Origin: Talpa occidentalis
Lineage: Eukaryota > Chordata > Mammalia > Eulipotyphla > Talpidae
Length of the DNA: 64,000 bases
Direction of reading: 5' to 3'
NCBI RefSeq assembly: GCF_014898055.3
Contig: NW_023605083.1
Location: forward strand, 69,495,715-69,559,714
Shown here: positions 11,251-22,958 of the stretch, one piece after another
Position numbering within the stretch: the stretch's first letter is position 1
Layout of the letters: each line of letters starts with the position of its first letter
Translations under genes and position numbers: made by a program
Notes under the pieces: model-generated
Told to the model about the DNA's origin: nothing
Seen by the model: the letters and a program-made list of their open reading frames with translations, nothing else
Database searches by the model: none

Positions 11251-12060
11251 TAATGGGGAAATGAAAGCATGATTGGAAGAACTTAGAATTTAATGGGCTC
11301 ACTGCACCCAACCCTAAATATGAATCTAAATGGCTGAGACCATTACATCTTCTGTGCCAATGGAATATTTATCACCCTTATCCCTGGAGGAGGAAGTGAA
11401 GGCCTTGCCTGGACAGATTTAAAACTCACGCAAGCCTTGTGGTTACTGAGTTTTGAGTAAAACTCCAACCTTTCCTGGTCTCAGCTAATTTGCATTTGGC
11501 TTTATTTAGCTTCCCTATTTCTATGAAGAAAGGCTATGAAGGCCATTTTTAAAAGTCTCCAAAGACTCCTTGGTCATCAGAAAAGTTCTCAGTGCAAAGC
11601 ATTCCTAATGACTTATGGAGAAAGCAATTGGAACCATATGGATAACATTTCTGCAGAAATACACATGGGTGGGAAAAGGTTTAGAGGCCAAAAATATATT
11701 TCTTTTTTTTTCTTCTTTGCCAAAGAAAGAACATTTAAGGCAGCTTGAGATATGTGAGAAATGTCTTGTTCTTTCTTTGGGGTGGGTGTTGGTGAGCAGC
11801 TGCTTGCTGCTTCCACTGAATTTACCAAGGGCTTGCATAGGAAGGAGATGCCAAGGGATTAGGGTAGATTTAGGAAAGAACTTCCTGTCTATAGATCTTG
11901 GGTGATACTACAACACCACATTCCCCCAGGGATTGGTTCTTTTATAGTCTTCACGACATGATCGTTTGCTAAATATTGGAGCATATTCTTAAAGTTACAG
12001 ACCTTTTTGAGAACCTGATGATTTCTAAGGATGTTCTCTCTTGTGAAAAACATATTTTTA
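11251..12060. other. Unique sequence, no gene recognised
   Basis: AT-rich sequence without a recognised repeat or exon. A T-rich run is at about 11,700-11,716. Confidence 0.4.
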
Positions 12061-12356
12061 AAATTCCCAGAAGGGGCCTCCCTGGTGGCGCAGCGGTTGA
12101 GCGCTGGGTTGCGAAGCTGCCCGCAGCCTCTGCAGCGCCGGGTCTATCCCAGGCGGGGCTGCCAGAGAGGGTCCCACATGGCTCGCAGACTTCCTGCCAC
12201 CCGCTGCTCCCCTCAGAAGTGTATTTAGTCACTCTGTCTGTTCTGCTCTCGGCTCTGGCTCTGGTGAATTCTCTCACCCTCCCGTGCCTCGGACTATACA
12301 CAGTGCTTGTATAAATAAATAAATAAATCTTAAAAAAAAAAAAAAATTCCCAGAAG
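12061..12356 (+). mobile_element. tRNA-derived SINE with 13-bp target duplication
   Basis: Full-length copy in sense. The head starts 'gggcctccctggtgg' at 12,074. The A box (GGCGCAGCGG) follows, and the body ends in 'gtgcttgtataaataaat' with an A tail to about 12,343. The target duplication 'aaattcccagaag' is perfect at 12,061-12,073 and 12,344-12,356. The B-box region is slightly altered (GGGTCTATCCC), which may weaken its polymerase III promoter. Confidence 0.95.
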
Positions 12357-13180
12357 AATCTTCATGATGTCTCATGGAATCTTTCTTTGACAATATCACT
12401 CAGGGATATTTATGAATACATACTCCTCCCTCAGAAACTCTAAAATAGATACTTCTCCGGTTTCCAGTCTGACCTTGGATTTTATAGGTTGTTTCATTTA
12501 GATTTGAGGTTAAGAAATTAGAAAGACAAAGCCAATGTGGAAACCAATAAGTGGGTAAACACCTTTTTTTCTAGCAATCAGTAAGAAATACAGAGAAAAT
12601 TTTAGCAATGAAATGGAGGTTCTCCTTTCTCGTCCTTAAATAAAGATAAGATTTAGCCCTATTTGTGCAGGACTCTCAGCCACCTTCCACTGTCTCAAAA
12701 GCTTAAGTTTACTGCTCCTGTCAAATCTCAGTGGACTTAAAATCCCTTAATCTGGTGCCTTGGGTTCAGAACAGACTGAACAACTACAGAAAGAGGCCTG
12801 CATTTGTTAAGTGGCTGCTGAATGTGAGCTGGTGTGAAAGATTTGGAAATAAATATCTTTCCCAGTCCCTTCTTCGAGAGTCTGAAGCCCTCTACTGAGT
12901 ATGCTTATCCCTAAATAATCACAGTGCATCAAAGAATGCAGCTGACACATACTGTAGGGTCTATAAGAGATATTGCAAGAGCTAAGAGGAAGAACATTGC
13001 CATTATATGAAGTTTAACATTTAGCAGCTATCAAGGGCTAATTTTATGTTGTTTTGAAAACAGTTTTAATAAGAACTAATATGTGTTGAGTAAATGCAAT
13101 ATATGAACAATATTCAAACTTTCCATGTCTCTCATCTAGGTTTTTATGAACATTTCCCAATTGAATCAAAATAGCATATG
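12357..13180. other. Unique sequence, no gene recognised
   Basis: AT-rich. No repeat family or exon can be supported. Confidence 0.4.
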
Positions 13181-13960
13181 ACATTGAGTGTCTGTATCTC
13201 CCCTGTATCCCCAAACCTGCTGGGGAAATGTATTTAATTCTAACTCTTTATGCTTTATTCTATTTACCCAAAACTTGGAGGATGTTTAATTGCATACCCA
13301 ACTACCAGAGACAGAATGTTTCTGCCCGGAATTCAATGCCCTCCATCATGTGGTCCCTGTGGTCTATACTACCTGATTTATACCTAGTTATCACATCTAT
13401 ACTCTTTTAGCAAAAGTTAAAGACTCATAAGTCCCTAGTTCCCAGATTGTTCTCACTATGCATTCAGACTGACCCCTCTACTGCCATGTGGTTCTTTCCC
13501 CAGCAACATTTACTTCTGCATGACCAGATATGACTCCTCCCTAAACACTTAGTTCCCATACCATATCCTCTACCACTTCTATTGGAATGGAACATATTGT
13601 AAATGAAGTACAGGAGGTTGTGCATGATCGTTCTCTTTAATATCATGGCTCCTCCTCCAATTCAGCCAGATTGACCCCCTTTCAATTATCAGTGTTTGCA
13701 AAATTCCATTATGCCTCTAAGCCTTGGTGTTAGCTGATTCCTTGGTCAGCAGCCACTTGCTATTATTAGCCAGGTCCCGCTCACCCTCCAGAATCAGGGT
13801 ATATGTCACTTCTCTTAACTTCAGAGCAAGGCAGACCCCTACTATCAGTTTTTTTCACAACCCTTAATATCTTCTTCATAATATGTGTCACCATAGTAAC
13901 TAAACTGTTATTGTTTCTACCCTTTGTTTTAATGTTTCCTGGGTAGAGTTAAAATCCAAA
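13180..13960 (+). repeat. Possible L2-related sequence
   Basis: C/T-rich sense stretches resemble the L2 3' region in style, but no diagnostic block is clear. It could equally be unique DNA. It encodes nothing recognisable. Confidence 0.25.
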
Positions 13961-14044
13961 GGCATAAATGAGAGCTTCATGATACCATTTGGGTAAATCA
14001 AGATACCATGTACATATATTAATCATGCATCCTTGCCTCTATCC

Positions 14045-14280
14045 CAGGAACTTCTCTGTGTTTTACAAGTATTATTTCATTCAATCCTTCAAATAACCTT
14101 GCACATCAGTATTATGATGAGTGTAATCTTCATTTTCAGATGAGGAAAACTGAGACACAGAAAGGTTAAAAAAATTGTTAAATATCACATGCCAGAGCCA
14201 GGATTCCGAGCCAGGCCACCCACCTACAGAAACCAAGCCCATAGCCTCTGCATAACCTTGCTCTTCACATAGGAGGAAAC
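14045..14280 (-). repeat. MIR SINE (ancient), antisense
   Basis: Clear antisense MIR: 'ttatttcattcaatccttc', 'cagatgaggaaaactgaga', 'gccagagccaggattc'. Close to full length. Confidence 0.8.
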
Positions 14281-15180
14281 TAGTAAATATTTATTAAACC
14301 ATCATGAGTTCTTCACACGTCCTTCAGTCTTTAAGTATATCAGCATTCTTCACTTGCTGCCTTTTTATGACACTTACTGTGTCAGTGAACCTTGCTCTTA
14401 GTATCCAGAGATATGGGGATAATCCAGAGTCATGGCATCAAATGCCTTAACCAGGAATTTCACTCTTGATCTCCCAACAGGTTCCACTAGCCATGAAAAG
14501 GAATGTATTTGGACATAGCACATATAGACTTGTTTTGCAGTTGTGTTCAGCTATTTCTTTTCTTCCTTCCATGTTTCCAAAGTTCCACCTTCCTTAGGCC
14601 TGAGCTTGCCTGGTGACATGTGATTTCTAAAAAGTGTTTTAGAAGAGGTGTCCAGAAAAATACTACCCTGTTGGCTTAGTATCAAGGGATATCCCTATTT
14701 CAAATTTTCATATTCTAGTTCAACTAAATAATTCAGAACATATAAGTCTTTCTGAAACCTCAAATAGTTTCTTCCTTATCTTGCTGGGGTTTTTTGGACC
14801 TTATTTTTTGCAATGAATGAAAGATAAGGTAGGCACAGCAGGCAAAATCTTTCCAGAAAAGGAACTGGAGCACCTTGGACATAGTAGGTCTTGAATAAAG
14901 AAAATACTTTGTAATGATGGGCATGCAATTTCAATACAGATACTTAAACTCATTAAGGTTGCTGTATGGATTTTCTCTTTTTCTGTTTAACACCATTTTG
15001 ATGGTTTAATAATCATCCTGTTCATTCTGTTCTCATTGGCATCTCCCTCTTTCTAATATACCCTCTCTACCCCTGTTCTCTACCATATTCTTCTAGGGGA
15101 AACTTCCCTTCTAGTTTATCATTCCATTTGGTTCTAGAGGTGATAGATCATTTTACTGGCTCTAGGGCATATGGCCATGA
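14281..15180. other. Unique sequence, no gene recognised
   Basis: AT-rich with no recognised repeat and no exon. Confidence 0.4.
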
Positions 15181-15189
15181 CCCAGTCAG

Positions 15190-15580
15190 GTTGTTCTATC
15201 CCTCAGGTCACTGCACTTTGTTTAGAAATGGGTATTAACACAAAATGGTACTGAGAAATCTCCAGGACATTTGCCGCAACTATTATTAAAAATCATTACC
15301 CCCAAAATAATAATGGACATATAAAGTGGAAAGAATATCTAACTGGTAGCATTCAAGTCTGGAGTTCCAGAGATTAATCTTGACACCATGATGTGGAGGT
15401 TAGATTGGGAATGAAGATGACATGGAGGTACTCTCAATCATGAAATAAATCCAGAGATGTCAGAAGACAGACACATACTTGATTCTAGGAGCCAATAACC
15501 TTCCTTTCTATTTAAGACACTTTGATTTAGGTTTTTGTAACTTGCTACTGAATGTATTCGGACTAATACAATATTATAAA
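15190..15580 (+). mobile_element. Solo LTR remnant, MaLR/ERVL type
   Basis: The right end has the typical MaLR LTR terminus pattern ('taagacactttgat...', then 'ggactaatacaatatt' near 15,560). The interior is strongly diverged and the left limit is uncertain. It is an old, non-coding LTR. Confidence 0.5.
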
Positions 15581-15789
15581 TCAAGGTGATTGAGCTTTAG
15601 ATACAAAACCTTGAGACAATTGATCCACAGAGACCAGAAGCAGAGCAGAGAGATGAATGTGGGACTTGTGGGTAGCCATCAATCCAGCTTTGTCTATAGT
15701 AGACTGTATGCCCCCAGACAAATTATATATATTTCTTAGCATATATGGAAAGCAGAACTCTGAGTTGACCCCAGAGTCTGAAAACTTCA

Positions 15790-16225
15790 TCTACCTGATT
15801 CCACAGTAATATAAACTGTCACAGTAATATAAACGTATCCTTGGATAATCCCCTCTCCTTTGAGTGTGGGTGAGTATGATAGGATACCAATCTGGTAATT
15901 GTGTTATATTATATAGAAGGAATAGCAGGTGGTCTCTAGGAGCTAAAAGTAATCCAGGTTGACAGCTAGCAGGGATATGGGAACTTCAGTCCTGAAACCA
16001 CAAGGAAGTGAAATCTGCCTTCATCCTGGGAGTTCAGAAGAAGATTTCAAGCCCAAAGGGACAACCATAACCCTTGCTGAGCCCTTCATTGCAGTCAAAT
16101 GAAATCTTGAGTAAAGAATCCAATCACTCCATGCCTGGATTTCTGATCGATAGAACCTCTGGGAAATACTATGCTTTTTAAGTACCTAAAATATAGGAAT
16201 TGTTTTTCACAGTGATGGAAAATAA
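15790..16225 (+). mobile_element. Second LTR remnant, MaLR type
   Basis: The pattern 'ggataatcccctctcctttgag', 'gctctaggagctaaaag'-like wording, 'gacagctagcagggatatgggaac' and an end like 'acagtgatggaaaataaat' follows a MaLR-type LTR in sense. Diverged and non-coding. It lies about 200 bases right of the previous LTR remnant in the same orientation, so the two could belong to one old provirus or be separate insertions. Confidence 0.5.
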
Positions 16226-17099
16226 ATGTAGTTTTATAGACTTTTTTTTCAGATCTAATGTTGCATGATCTGGTGGCAAAACCTAAATATCTGGGATTCC
16301 CTATCCTTCAATCCTTGATAACCTACCTCATGTCCATTCACAGATACTTCCCAGGTTAGAGAATAAAGCGTACTTCCCACACAGCTTGTAAAGCTATTGT
16401 GTCCAGTGACTTCTCTGTATAAAGAATTTCCCTGTACCATCTGTAACTTTGAAGATAATTCTATCTGGATAACCATACTTATTGGGGGTGAGAGATAAGT
16501 TTCCTTTACCCCATGGCTCACTTCCAGTTAAATGGTCTTCCAATCTGGTGACAACAATTTTCTGAAGTATGAATAAGCACTAGATCTTTTTTAAATCAGT
16601 GAGAATAGTGGCATGAGAAATAGACATTAGAGTCAAATAAATTAAAGTCCAAAGCTTGTTTCACCACCTCCAAGGAAGATACACAGTAAGCCTTACCAGG
16701 AACCTTATAGACACAGTAACATTAACCCCACTAAGCCTCTCATTCCTGTTGAGAACATATAGTTTCGTTAATAAGTGACACTTATCCCAATTACTGCTGC
16801 AGTGATTAAATGAGATAACTATTTAAATCATTTAGCAAGATGCCTGACATGCACTAAACCTCAATCAATGGGCGTAGATGTGTCATCCACAAATAAGAAA
16901 TATATAAGAAATATATAATTAGTATATATAAGAAATATAATAAGAAATATATAATTATTAAGAACAGCAATTGTTGAGTATTTACTTGAGCTGGGCATTT
17001 CGCTAACTGCTTTCTTACATATTAGTTTATGCATTAAACACAAAAATCCCAGTGTTATGATTCTCATCCCTAAAGAGAGAATTATTCATAAGTATCCAG
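16226..17099. other. Unique AT-rich sequence
   Basis: No gene recognised. An imperfect array of 'aagaaatatataa' units runs from about 16,893 to 16,962. Confidence 0.4.
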
Positions 17100-17376
17100 C
17101 TATGATTTTTTTAAGATTTATTTATTTGTTTATTTATACTAGCACTGGGTACAGTCAGAAGCGCGGGAGGGTGAGAGAATTCACCAGAGCCAGAGCAGAA
17201 CAGGCAGAAGAACCGAAGTACACTGCTGAGCGGAGCAGCGGGCAGCAGGAAGGTCTGCGAGCCACGTGGGACCCTCGCTGGCGGCCTGGGATGGAACCTG
17301 CGCTGCAGAGGCTGAGGGCAGCTTTGCAACCCAGCACTCAACCGCTGAGCCACCGGGGAGGCCCCACCTATGATTT
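17100..17376 (-). mobile_element. tRNA-derived SINE, antisense
   Basis: Antisense copy with the T-rich tail complement from about 17,109 and the head ending near 17,367 ('gccaccggggaggcccc'). Target duplication 'ctatgattt' is at 17,100-17,108 and 17,368-17,376. The body lacks a few bases relative to other copies. Confidence 0.92.
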
Positions 17377-18343
17377 GAATTCAGACAGTTGGGGGCCTCC
17401 AAAAGTGGTGCAGGGGGGTGAGCGCCTCGCTGTGAAGCTGTCCTCAGCCTCTGCAGTGCTGGTTTGATTCCCGGCCAGCCAGGGAGATTCATACATGGTG
17501 CGGAGGACCTCTCCTGCCTTGCCCACTGTTTTCGATGGGTCTGCCTGTTCTGCTCCCTGCTCTGTCACTGGTGAATTCTCTTACCCTACCGCGCCTCTGA
17601 CCTGTACCCCAGTTCTTGTACAAATAAATAAATCTTTAAAAAATAAATTAGAATGGCACATATTAAAAAAAAACTAGCAACAACAAATGTTGGCGAGGGT
17701 GTGGAGAAAAAGGAACTCTTCTGCACTGTCGGTGGGAGTGCAAACTGGTCCAACCACTATGGAGAGCTTTGTGGAGATTTCAAGACCTACTAAACATAGA
17801 GCTTCCATATGATCCAGCAATTGCACTCCTAGGTATTTACCCAAAGGACACAGAAACATCAATTCCAAAGAGCACCTGCACCCCTATGTTTATAGCAGCA
17901 CTGTTTACAATAGCTCAGCTTTGGAAACAACCCAAATGCCCAAAAATAGATGACTGGATCAAGAAGATGTGGTACATATACACCATGGACTATTACTCAG
18001 CATTCAAAAAAGATAAACACATGCAATTTGCAGCAACATGGATGGCGCTGGAAGGGATCATGCTCAGCGAAATAAGCCAAAAAGAAAAAGAAAAATACCG
18101 GATGGTCTCACTCATAGCAGGAATCTAGAAAACTTAAATAAGGGACCAGGAAAATGAATAACTATAAGAAAGTGAAAATCAAAATCAGCAAAAAACTATG
18201 AACCAGAAACACTTTTGGGGGGTGGGGGGCGGGAGGGGAGGGATTGGGGTCAGAATGGGGGGGTTGCAATTGTATGGGGAATATAAAAATAAAAGTTATT
18301 ATTTAAAAAAATAAATAAATAAAAAATAAATAAATTCAGACAG
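17377..18343 (+). mobile_element. SINE/L1 composite insertion
   Basis: A degenerate SINE (17,390 to about 17,645, second subfamily, ending 'gttcttgtacaaataaataaatc') is joined directly to a 5'-truncated L1 3' end (from about 17,650). The pair is flanked by 'aattcagacag' at 17,378-17,388 and 18,333-18,343. The L1 part keeps the ORF2 C-terminus (17,769-18,126, with the recognisable YDPAIALLGIYPKDTE and DDWIKKMWYIYTM stretches), a G-rich 3' UTR and an A-rich tail. Either the L1 inserted into the SINE tail (its own duplication would be the AAAAAATAAAT found on both sides), or the two were copied as one chimera. Confidence 0.85.
17769..18128 (+). pseudogene. L1 ORF2 C-terminal fragment
   Basis: About 119 residues of the L1 ORF2 protein C-terminal region remain open. 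The frame includes LPYDPAIALLGIYPK near its start and WIKKMWYIYTMDYYSAF near residues 65-81, then MVSLIAG at the end, which is the usual L1 ORF2 terminus. Reverse transcriptase and endonuclease domains are absent because the element is 5'-truncated. It cannot act by itself. The intact frame implies a fairly young insertion. Confidence 0.85.
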
Positions 18344-18640
18344 ATGGGTTCACAATTCAATGCACTAGATTTTGACTCCTTACCACCTCCAATTAGATGT
18401 CTTTAAAACAAAAGGGAAGATAAGGGCAGAGAGTTTTTGACTTTTTGTTCTTCGAATAGTGAAATCTTCCCTGCACCCTGACAAACTGATATCACTAGTG
18501 TGATTGTTTTTCATTGTTCTTACTTCCTACTAGCATCATGCTAATAAGGTGATAGAAAGTTTGCTAAGAGCTTCAAAAATATTGTTTAATTTTATAAATT
18601 AAGGACATTGAAATAAACTTAAAACAAAAACTTTGAGTCA
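18344..18640. other. Unique sequence
   Basis: No repeat or exon recognised. Confidence 0.35.
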
Positions 18641-18644
18641 CTGG

Positions 18645-18790
18645 TTATCTGTGCTATCCTAAGTGAAGAAACAGAGGATCTCATCAGCGAAATGATTTGC
18701 TTAAGAACACAAGGCTCATATAATAGCTAAAAATTGACTTGAAATCCAACCTGCAAATCTATTTTAGTAATTGCTATGTTCTTCTGTACT
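18645..18790 (-). repeat. MIR fragment, antisense
   Basis: 'gaagaaacagaggatctcatc' followed by 'gatttgcttaagaacacaaggctc' follows the antisense MIR order (tally of bases, then cleared-at-region wording). Diverged. Confidence 0.5.
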
Positions 18791-19672
18791 CAACCATGCA
18801 GGATTGCACTTTTGTAAACTGCAAAACAAATTCTGCAAGCTTCATCTGCTTGAGCCCATAATGATATCAAAATGGCACATTAACACATTTATTTTCTAGC
18901 TTCAGAGTCACGTTTTGAAAAGGAATAGTGGTTTGCTATTTTATCACACAAACATATATTTTTTCACTATTTATAATTGATTTATATCACAATTAATTTA
19001 AGTTCAGCTGCTTGATCTCTATTTTGTCTCAAAACCACTAGGTTTTCTTAGATTTTCAATCTTTGGTATTCCCTGGATGTTATATCTTGTCCATCTCTTG
19101 CCTAAGGCACCCTTTACTAATCAATCATGGAACCTTCTCCCACAAAACCTCAAATCACTTCTTAGCAGAGCCTTCCAGCCAACCACTGCACATCAATTAT
19201 ATTTGTCACAGGAGATGAAACCTAAGTGTCCACCCTGCATAGTCACTCCCTAGAAGGTGAGGGACCCCTGCAGATGCTAAAGATAAGAGCATGCTTCTCT
19301 GATGGCAAGATAAAGTGGAAAGAATATCTAAATTGTGAATTAAGGATATCTTTACCTTTCTACCCTGAAAGTCAAACACCACATGACTTTTGTCATTCTC
19401 TGTGTTTTATCATAGATGTTAGCATAGGAAATTGTTTATAGAGCTTGGGTTCCTGCTGCTGCTTGTTTGAAATACAATATTTAAGAAACCCAGACATATT
19501 TGTAGATATCAAATGCTGGTCAATGATATGTGGGCATTGTAGTCATTGCTAGGAACAGGATTTCCAAGAAATAAAATGATGTCTCTTTTTTCCAAACAAT
19601 GAAAGGGTAAAACAATGGTATTGTTAATGAATTTAGTCATTCTTCTCAGCTAGGTTATTTGCTCTATTAAAA
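18791..19672. other. Unique sequence, no gene recognised
   Basis: AT-rich. I see no repeat family or exon. Confidence 0.35.
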
Positions 19673-19971
19673 CTTACTGATAGGGCCTCCCCTGGTGGTG
19701 CAGGCAGTTGAGCGCAGCACTGTGAAGCTGTCCGCAGCCTGCAGCACCGGTTCGATCCCGGCCAGCCAGCAAGGGTCCCACATGGCACGGCAGACCTCTC
19801 CTGTCATGCCCACTGCTCCCCTCAGCAGTGTATTTTGTCAGTCTACCTGTTCTGTTCTCCGCTCTGTCACTGGTGAATCCTCTCACCCTCCGGTACATCT
19901 GACCTGTACCCCGGTTCTTGTGAAAAAATAAATAAATAAATAAATATTTAAAAAAATAAATCTTACTGATA
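19673..19971 (+). mobile_element. tRNA-derived SINE with 10-bp target duplication
   Basis: Sense copy of the second subfamily, whose body ends 'gtaccccggttcttgtg' before an AAAT-unit tail. Target duplication 'cttactgata' at 19,673-19,682 and 19,962-19,971. The head has an extra base in the A box (GTGCAGGCAG), and the B box (GGTTCGATCCC) is intact. Confidence 0.93.
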
Positions 19972-21280
19972 ATAACATTGTTAAATAATCAGACCATGAT
20001 ATAACCAAGGCATATACTTTTGCATGCTAATCATCTTGTAGCATCGCTACATACCACAGGGGAACACAATACCAGCCAGACTTTGAACAGGAGTAGTTCA
20101 TCAAACTTGCTGTATCAATTAGCCCTGTCTTGCTTATAAATGACAAGAAACTCATATGAAATTGGCTAAGGCAAAAACAAGAAAACAACACTCTAGATGT
20201 AGTACTCACTTTGGGCTTGGTTCCGTGTGATCAGTACCCATCCTGCGCCTTCCAGTTTTTTCTCCCTCTGGGTTGGCTTAGCTCTCAGGTAGACTTTCTC
20301 CCTGCACAGATGAAATGCAAATGTTCACTGCCCTTAACAGTCCCAATCAAAGTATTAAGACTGTGTCCAGCTGTTTCATTCCCTTTGCTGAAGCTCCATC
20401 ATGATCCTTTGATGCTCGAAATTCAGGGAATGATCCAACATCACATCAAACAGATGAGTTAAAAGACAGGACCTCCAGAGAAAATTGGGGTGCTACTACC
20501 AGAAATATGGAGGAGATATCAGTAAGACTGATAACATATCACCAGTCCATGTGAAACAAGTAACAGCTGACCATGAGGGTCTCCCAGGAAAACAAACACA
20601 AGTTTCAATTTTTTTTTTTTTAATTTTAAGCTGAAAAATCACTAGGCCTCAGGAATTCACTTTCACTAAGACTTGTGTCACTTTCAGCAACCTCTTAGAA
20701 CCTGTACCTTCATTTTGTCAGAGAAAATATTTTTCTTACATCTTTCTCAGGGTCGTTTCAGAATCACAGAATACTATATCAGAGATTCTCAAATACTGCT
20801 GAAACTTACACATTTTATGATTCAGTGATCACAGTTAATTTTGAAATGTTTTAATGATGTTATTACACATTGACAAAGATAGTAAGAATTAATTCTATTT
20901 CTTGTTTAACTTTACATGCCCAAACTCATAAGCATCACAAATAATAGAAGACAGTACATATGATTAGAAAGCAGAAATTATTGATGGAGATATTTTTTTA
21001 ATCATCTCTTTTTCATGGTTCAAGAAGACCACAGAGCATATTTCAGGTATCTGTATATTAAATTTCAATGAAATAACTAGCTATCGCCTGCATGTGGCAT
21101 AGTCCTACCTCTTGAGCTCTTTCAGTAGCTTTAATATATTGATTTCTTTAAAGTACATGGATGGTCATTTCTAATCGACATGTTGAGAGAATTAGGAAGT
21201 CAGCATGGAAAAGGAAAGAAATTAAGAATCCAGAGGCCATGTCCTCCTTCTGGCTTTCCATTCATTTAATAGTATGGCAC
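19972..21280. other. Unique sequence, no gene recognised
   Basis: AT-rich with a T run near 20,611-20,622. Nothing recognisable. Confidence 0.35.
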
Positions 21281-21700
21281 TCTAACAGTTAATTTTACAT
21301 GTCAGTTTGGCTGGGTCATGGGGTGCCAACATATTGATCAATCATTACCTTAGATGTTCCTTAAAGTGCTATTTTGTATGAGACTTACATTTAAATCAGT
21401 GAACTGGAGAAATCAGATTTTCTGACCTAAAATGGGTGGTTCATTTAATCAGTCGAAGGCTTGAATAGAACTAAAACTTGCCCCATTCTAGCACCTCAGT
21501 AAGAGAACTCCTCCTGCCTTCTGCTTTAGTGTCTTTCATTCCAATGGGGACATTGGCTTTTTCCTGTCTTCAGACTCTAATTGAAATATATATAGTTTTG
21601 TTATTATATGTTCTATTAAAATGGAGACCCCTAATACTAAAGACCCCATTGATATTATTTAATCCCTGTAAGTCTTATTTTGGAGAATATTGAGTGGAAA
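21281..21700 (+). mobile_element. LTR remnant, ERVL/MLT2-like
   Basis: The sequence starts in the style 'agttaattttacatgtcagtt', then 'tggctgggtcatggggtgcc', 'atttaaatcagtgaactgga' and 'ggcttgaatagaac', which is the known order of an old ERVL-type LTR in sense. Non-coding. The right limit is uncertain. Confidence 0.65.
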
Positions 21701-22101
21701 CATCTCAAAGTACCATCCATGCCTGCCAGCCATGAAGACCATGATTGCTGGTGTATACTTGGGATCTAACTGTAGTATGAAACTCTGCTGCATCATATCT
21801 AGGAGCTAGAGACCAGGAACAGGTGCAGCACAAACCATGATGCTCAGGTCTTAGCTCTATAGCAACAGAATCCCATCCAATACGTGGCTCTGATGAACCT
21901 GCTTAAGGATAATAATGATCCACTTTCTATCCTATCAGATCATTTTCAACCTTCTAAAAGCTAGTTGGTAATAGTTACAAAGCTCCTAAGACCCCAAGGA
22001 GTTATTTAGGGTTAGGTTTAACATATGAAATTAGAGTTGTCATAATACAATGTTATAGGAAAATAGTTCCGAGTAGTGATAAAAGTCTTTGACATAATGA
22101 T
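21701..22101. other. Unique sequence or LTR continuation
   Basis: No diagnostic repeat wording and no exon recognised. Confidence 0.3.
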
Positions 22102-22393
22102 AAAGAATATAATCATTGGGCCTCCCCTGGTGGCACAGCGGTTGAGCGCTGGGCCGCGAGGCTGCCTACAGCCTCTGCAGCGCCAGTTCCATCCCTGGCC
22201 ACCGGCAAGGGTCCCACATGGCGTGCAGATCTCTCCTGCTGCACCCGCTGCTCCCCTCAGCAGTATCCTCCGTCTGTCTGCCTGTTCTGCTCCCTGCTCT
22301 GTCTCTGGTGAATTCTCTCACCCTCCCATGCTTCTGACTATACCCAGTGCTTGTATAAATAAATAAATAAATCTTAAAAAAAAGAATATAATC
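22102..22393 (+). mobile_element. tRNA-derived SINE with 13-bp target duplication
   Basis: Full-length sense copy from 22,118 to 22,380. The head contains 'cctcccctggtggcacagcgg' and the body ends 'gtgcttgtataaataaat'. The target duplication 'aaagaatataatc' is perfect at 22,102-22,114 and 22,381-22,393. It sits at the left edge of a MIR. Confidence 0.95.
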
Positions 22394-22560
22394 TTTGCAG
22401 GCAGATGAATTTACATCCAAATCCTACTTCTGTGATTAGTTTCATTGGGCCTGCATCTCACTTTCCTCCAATGTAAAATTGGACCAATAATATAAAGAGC
22501 ACAGAACTGAAAAAAGATTAAAAGTAGTAGTGCTTGGCATAATATCTGGCACACTTTACT
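22394..22560 (+). repeat. MIR fragment, sense
   Basis: MIR-like order: 'ccaaatcctacttctgtgatta', 'tcctccaatgtaaaattgg', 'gtgcttggcataatatctggc'. The SINE at 22,102-22,393 inserted at or near its 5' side. Confidence 0.6.
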
Positions 22561-22958
22561 CTCAATATACTATATGACCAAATCAGAGGGAGTCATTAGT
22601 TGTCAGGGTAAGAAGGCTCAAAGCTGGTCTGTAAATGGCAGATCAGGATTAAAATGCAGAACCCAGAGCACTACCTACCACAGAATGTGCTCTTAGTAAA
22701 TTCATGCTCTTGACTGTGGGAAAAAAATCAACACACCTATGCTAACTAACACCTAATCCAATCTGTTTTTTTTTTTTTTTTCTTTCTGCGCACAAAGATA
22801 TTAGAAATTCCTAGACATAATGAATATCTAAATAGTATTTTGGCTTGTACCTTTAACCAAGCAAAACTCCGAGTTGGATTATGACATATAGGCAGACAAT
22901 AGAAAATATTCCCTGTATATAATACCATTTTTACTACATACAGTGAGGAAGGTCAAGA
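22561..22958. other. Unique sequence with T run
   Basis: A T15 run is at about 22,767-22,781. A MIR-like antisense scrap may occur near 22,620-22,690. No exon. Confidence 0.35.

Noticed and set aside
11976..12314. Open frames of 110-112 residues on both strands
   Set aside because: They are translations of the SINE. The same applies to frames at 17,057-17,492, 22,076-22,420, 26,641-26,961, 31,659-32,170 and 41,109-41,413.
15190..16225. A possible provirus between two same-direction LTR remnants
   Set aside because: The two LTRs do not look alike, and no gag, pol or env sequence lies in the ~200 bases between them.
22118..22200. tRNA-like A and B boxes
   Set aside because: These are the internal polymerase III promoter of the SINE, not functional tRNA genes; no cloverleaf with a mature 3' end follows.
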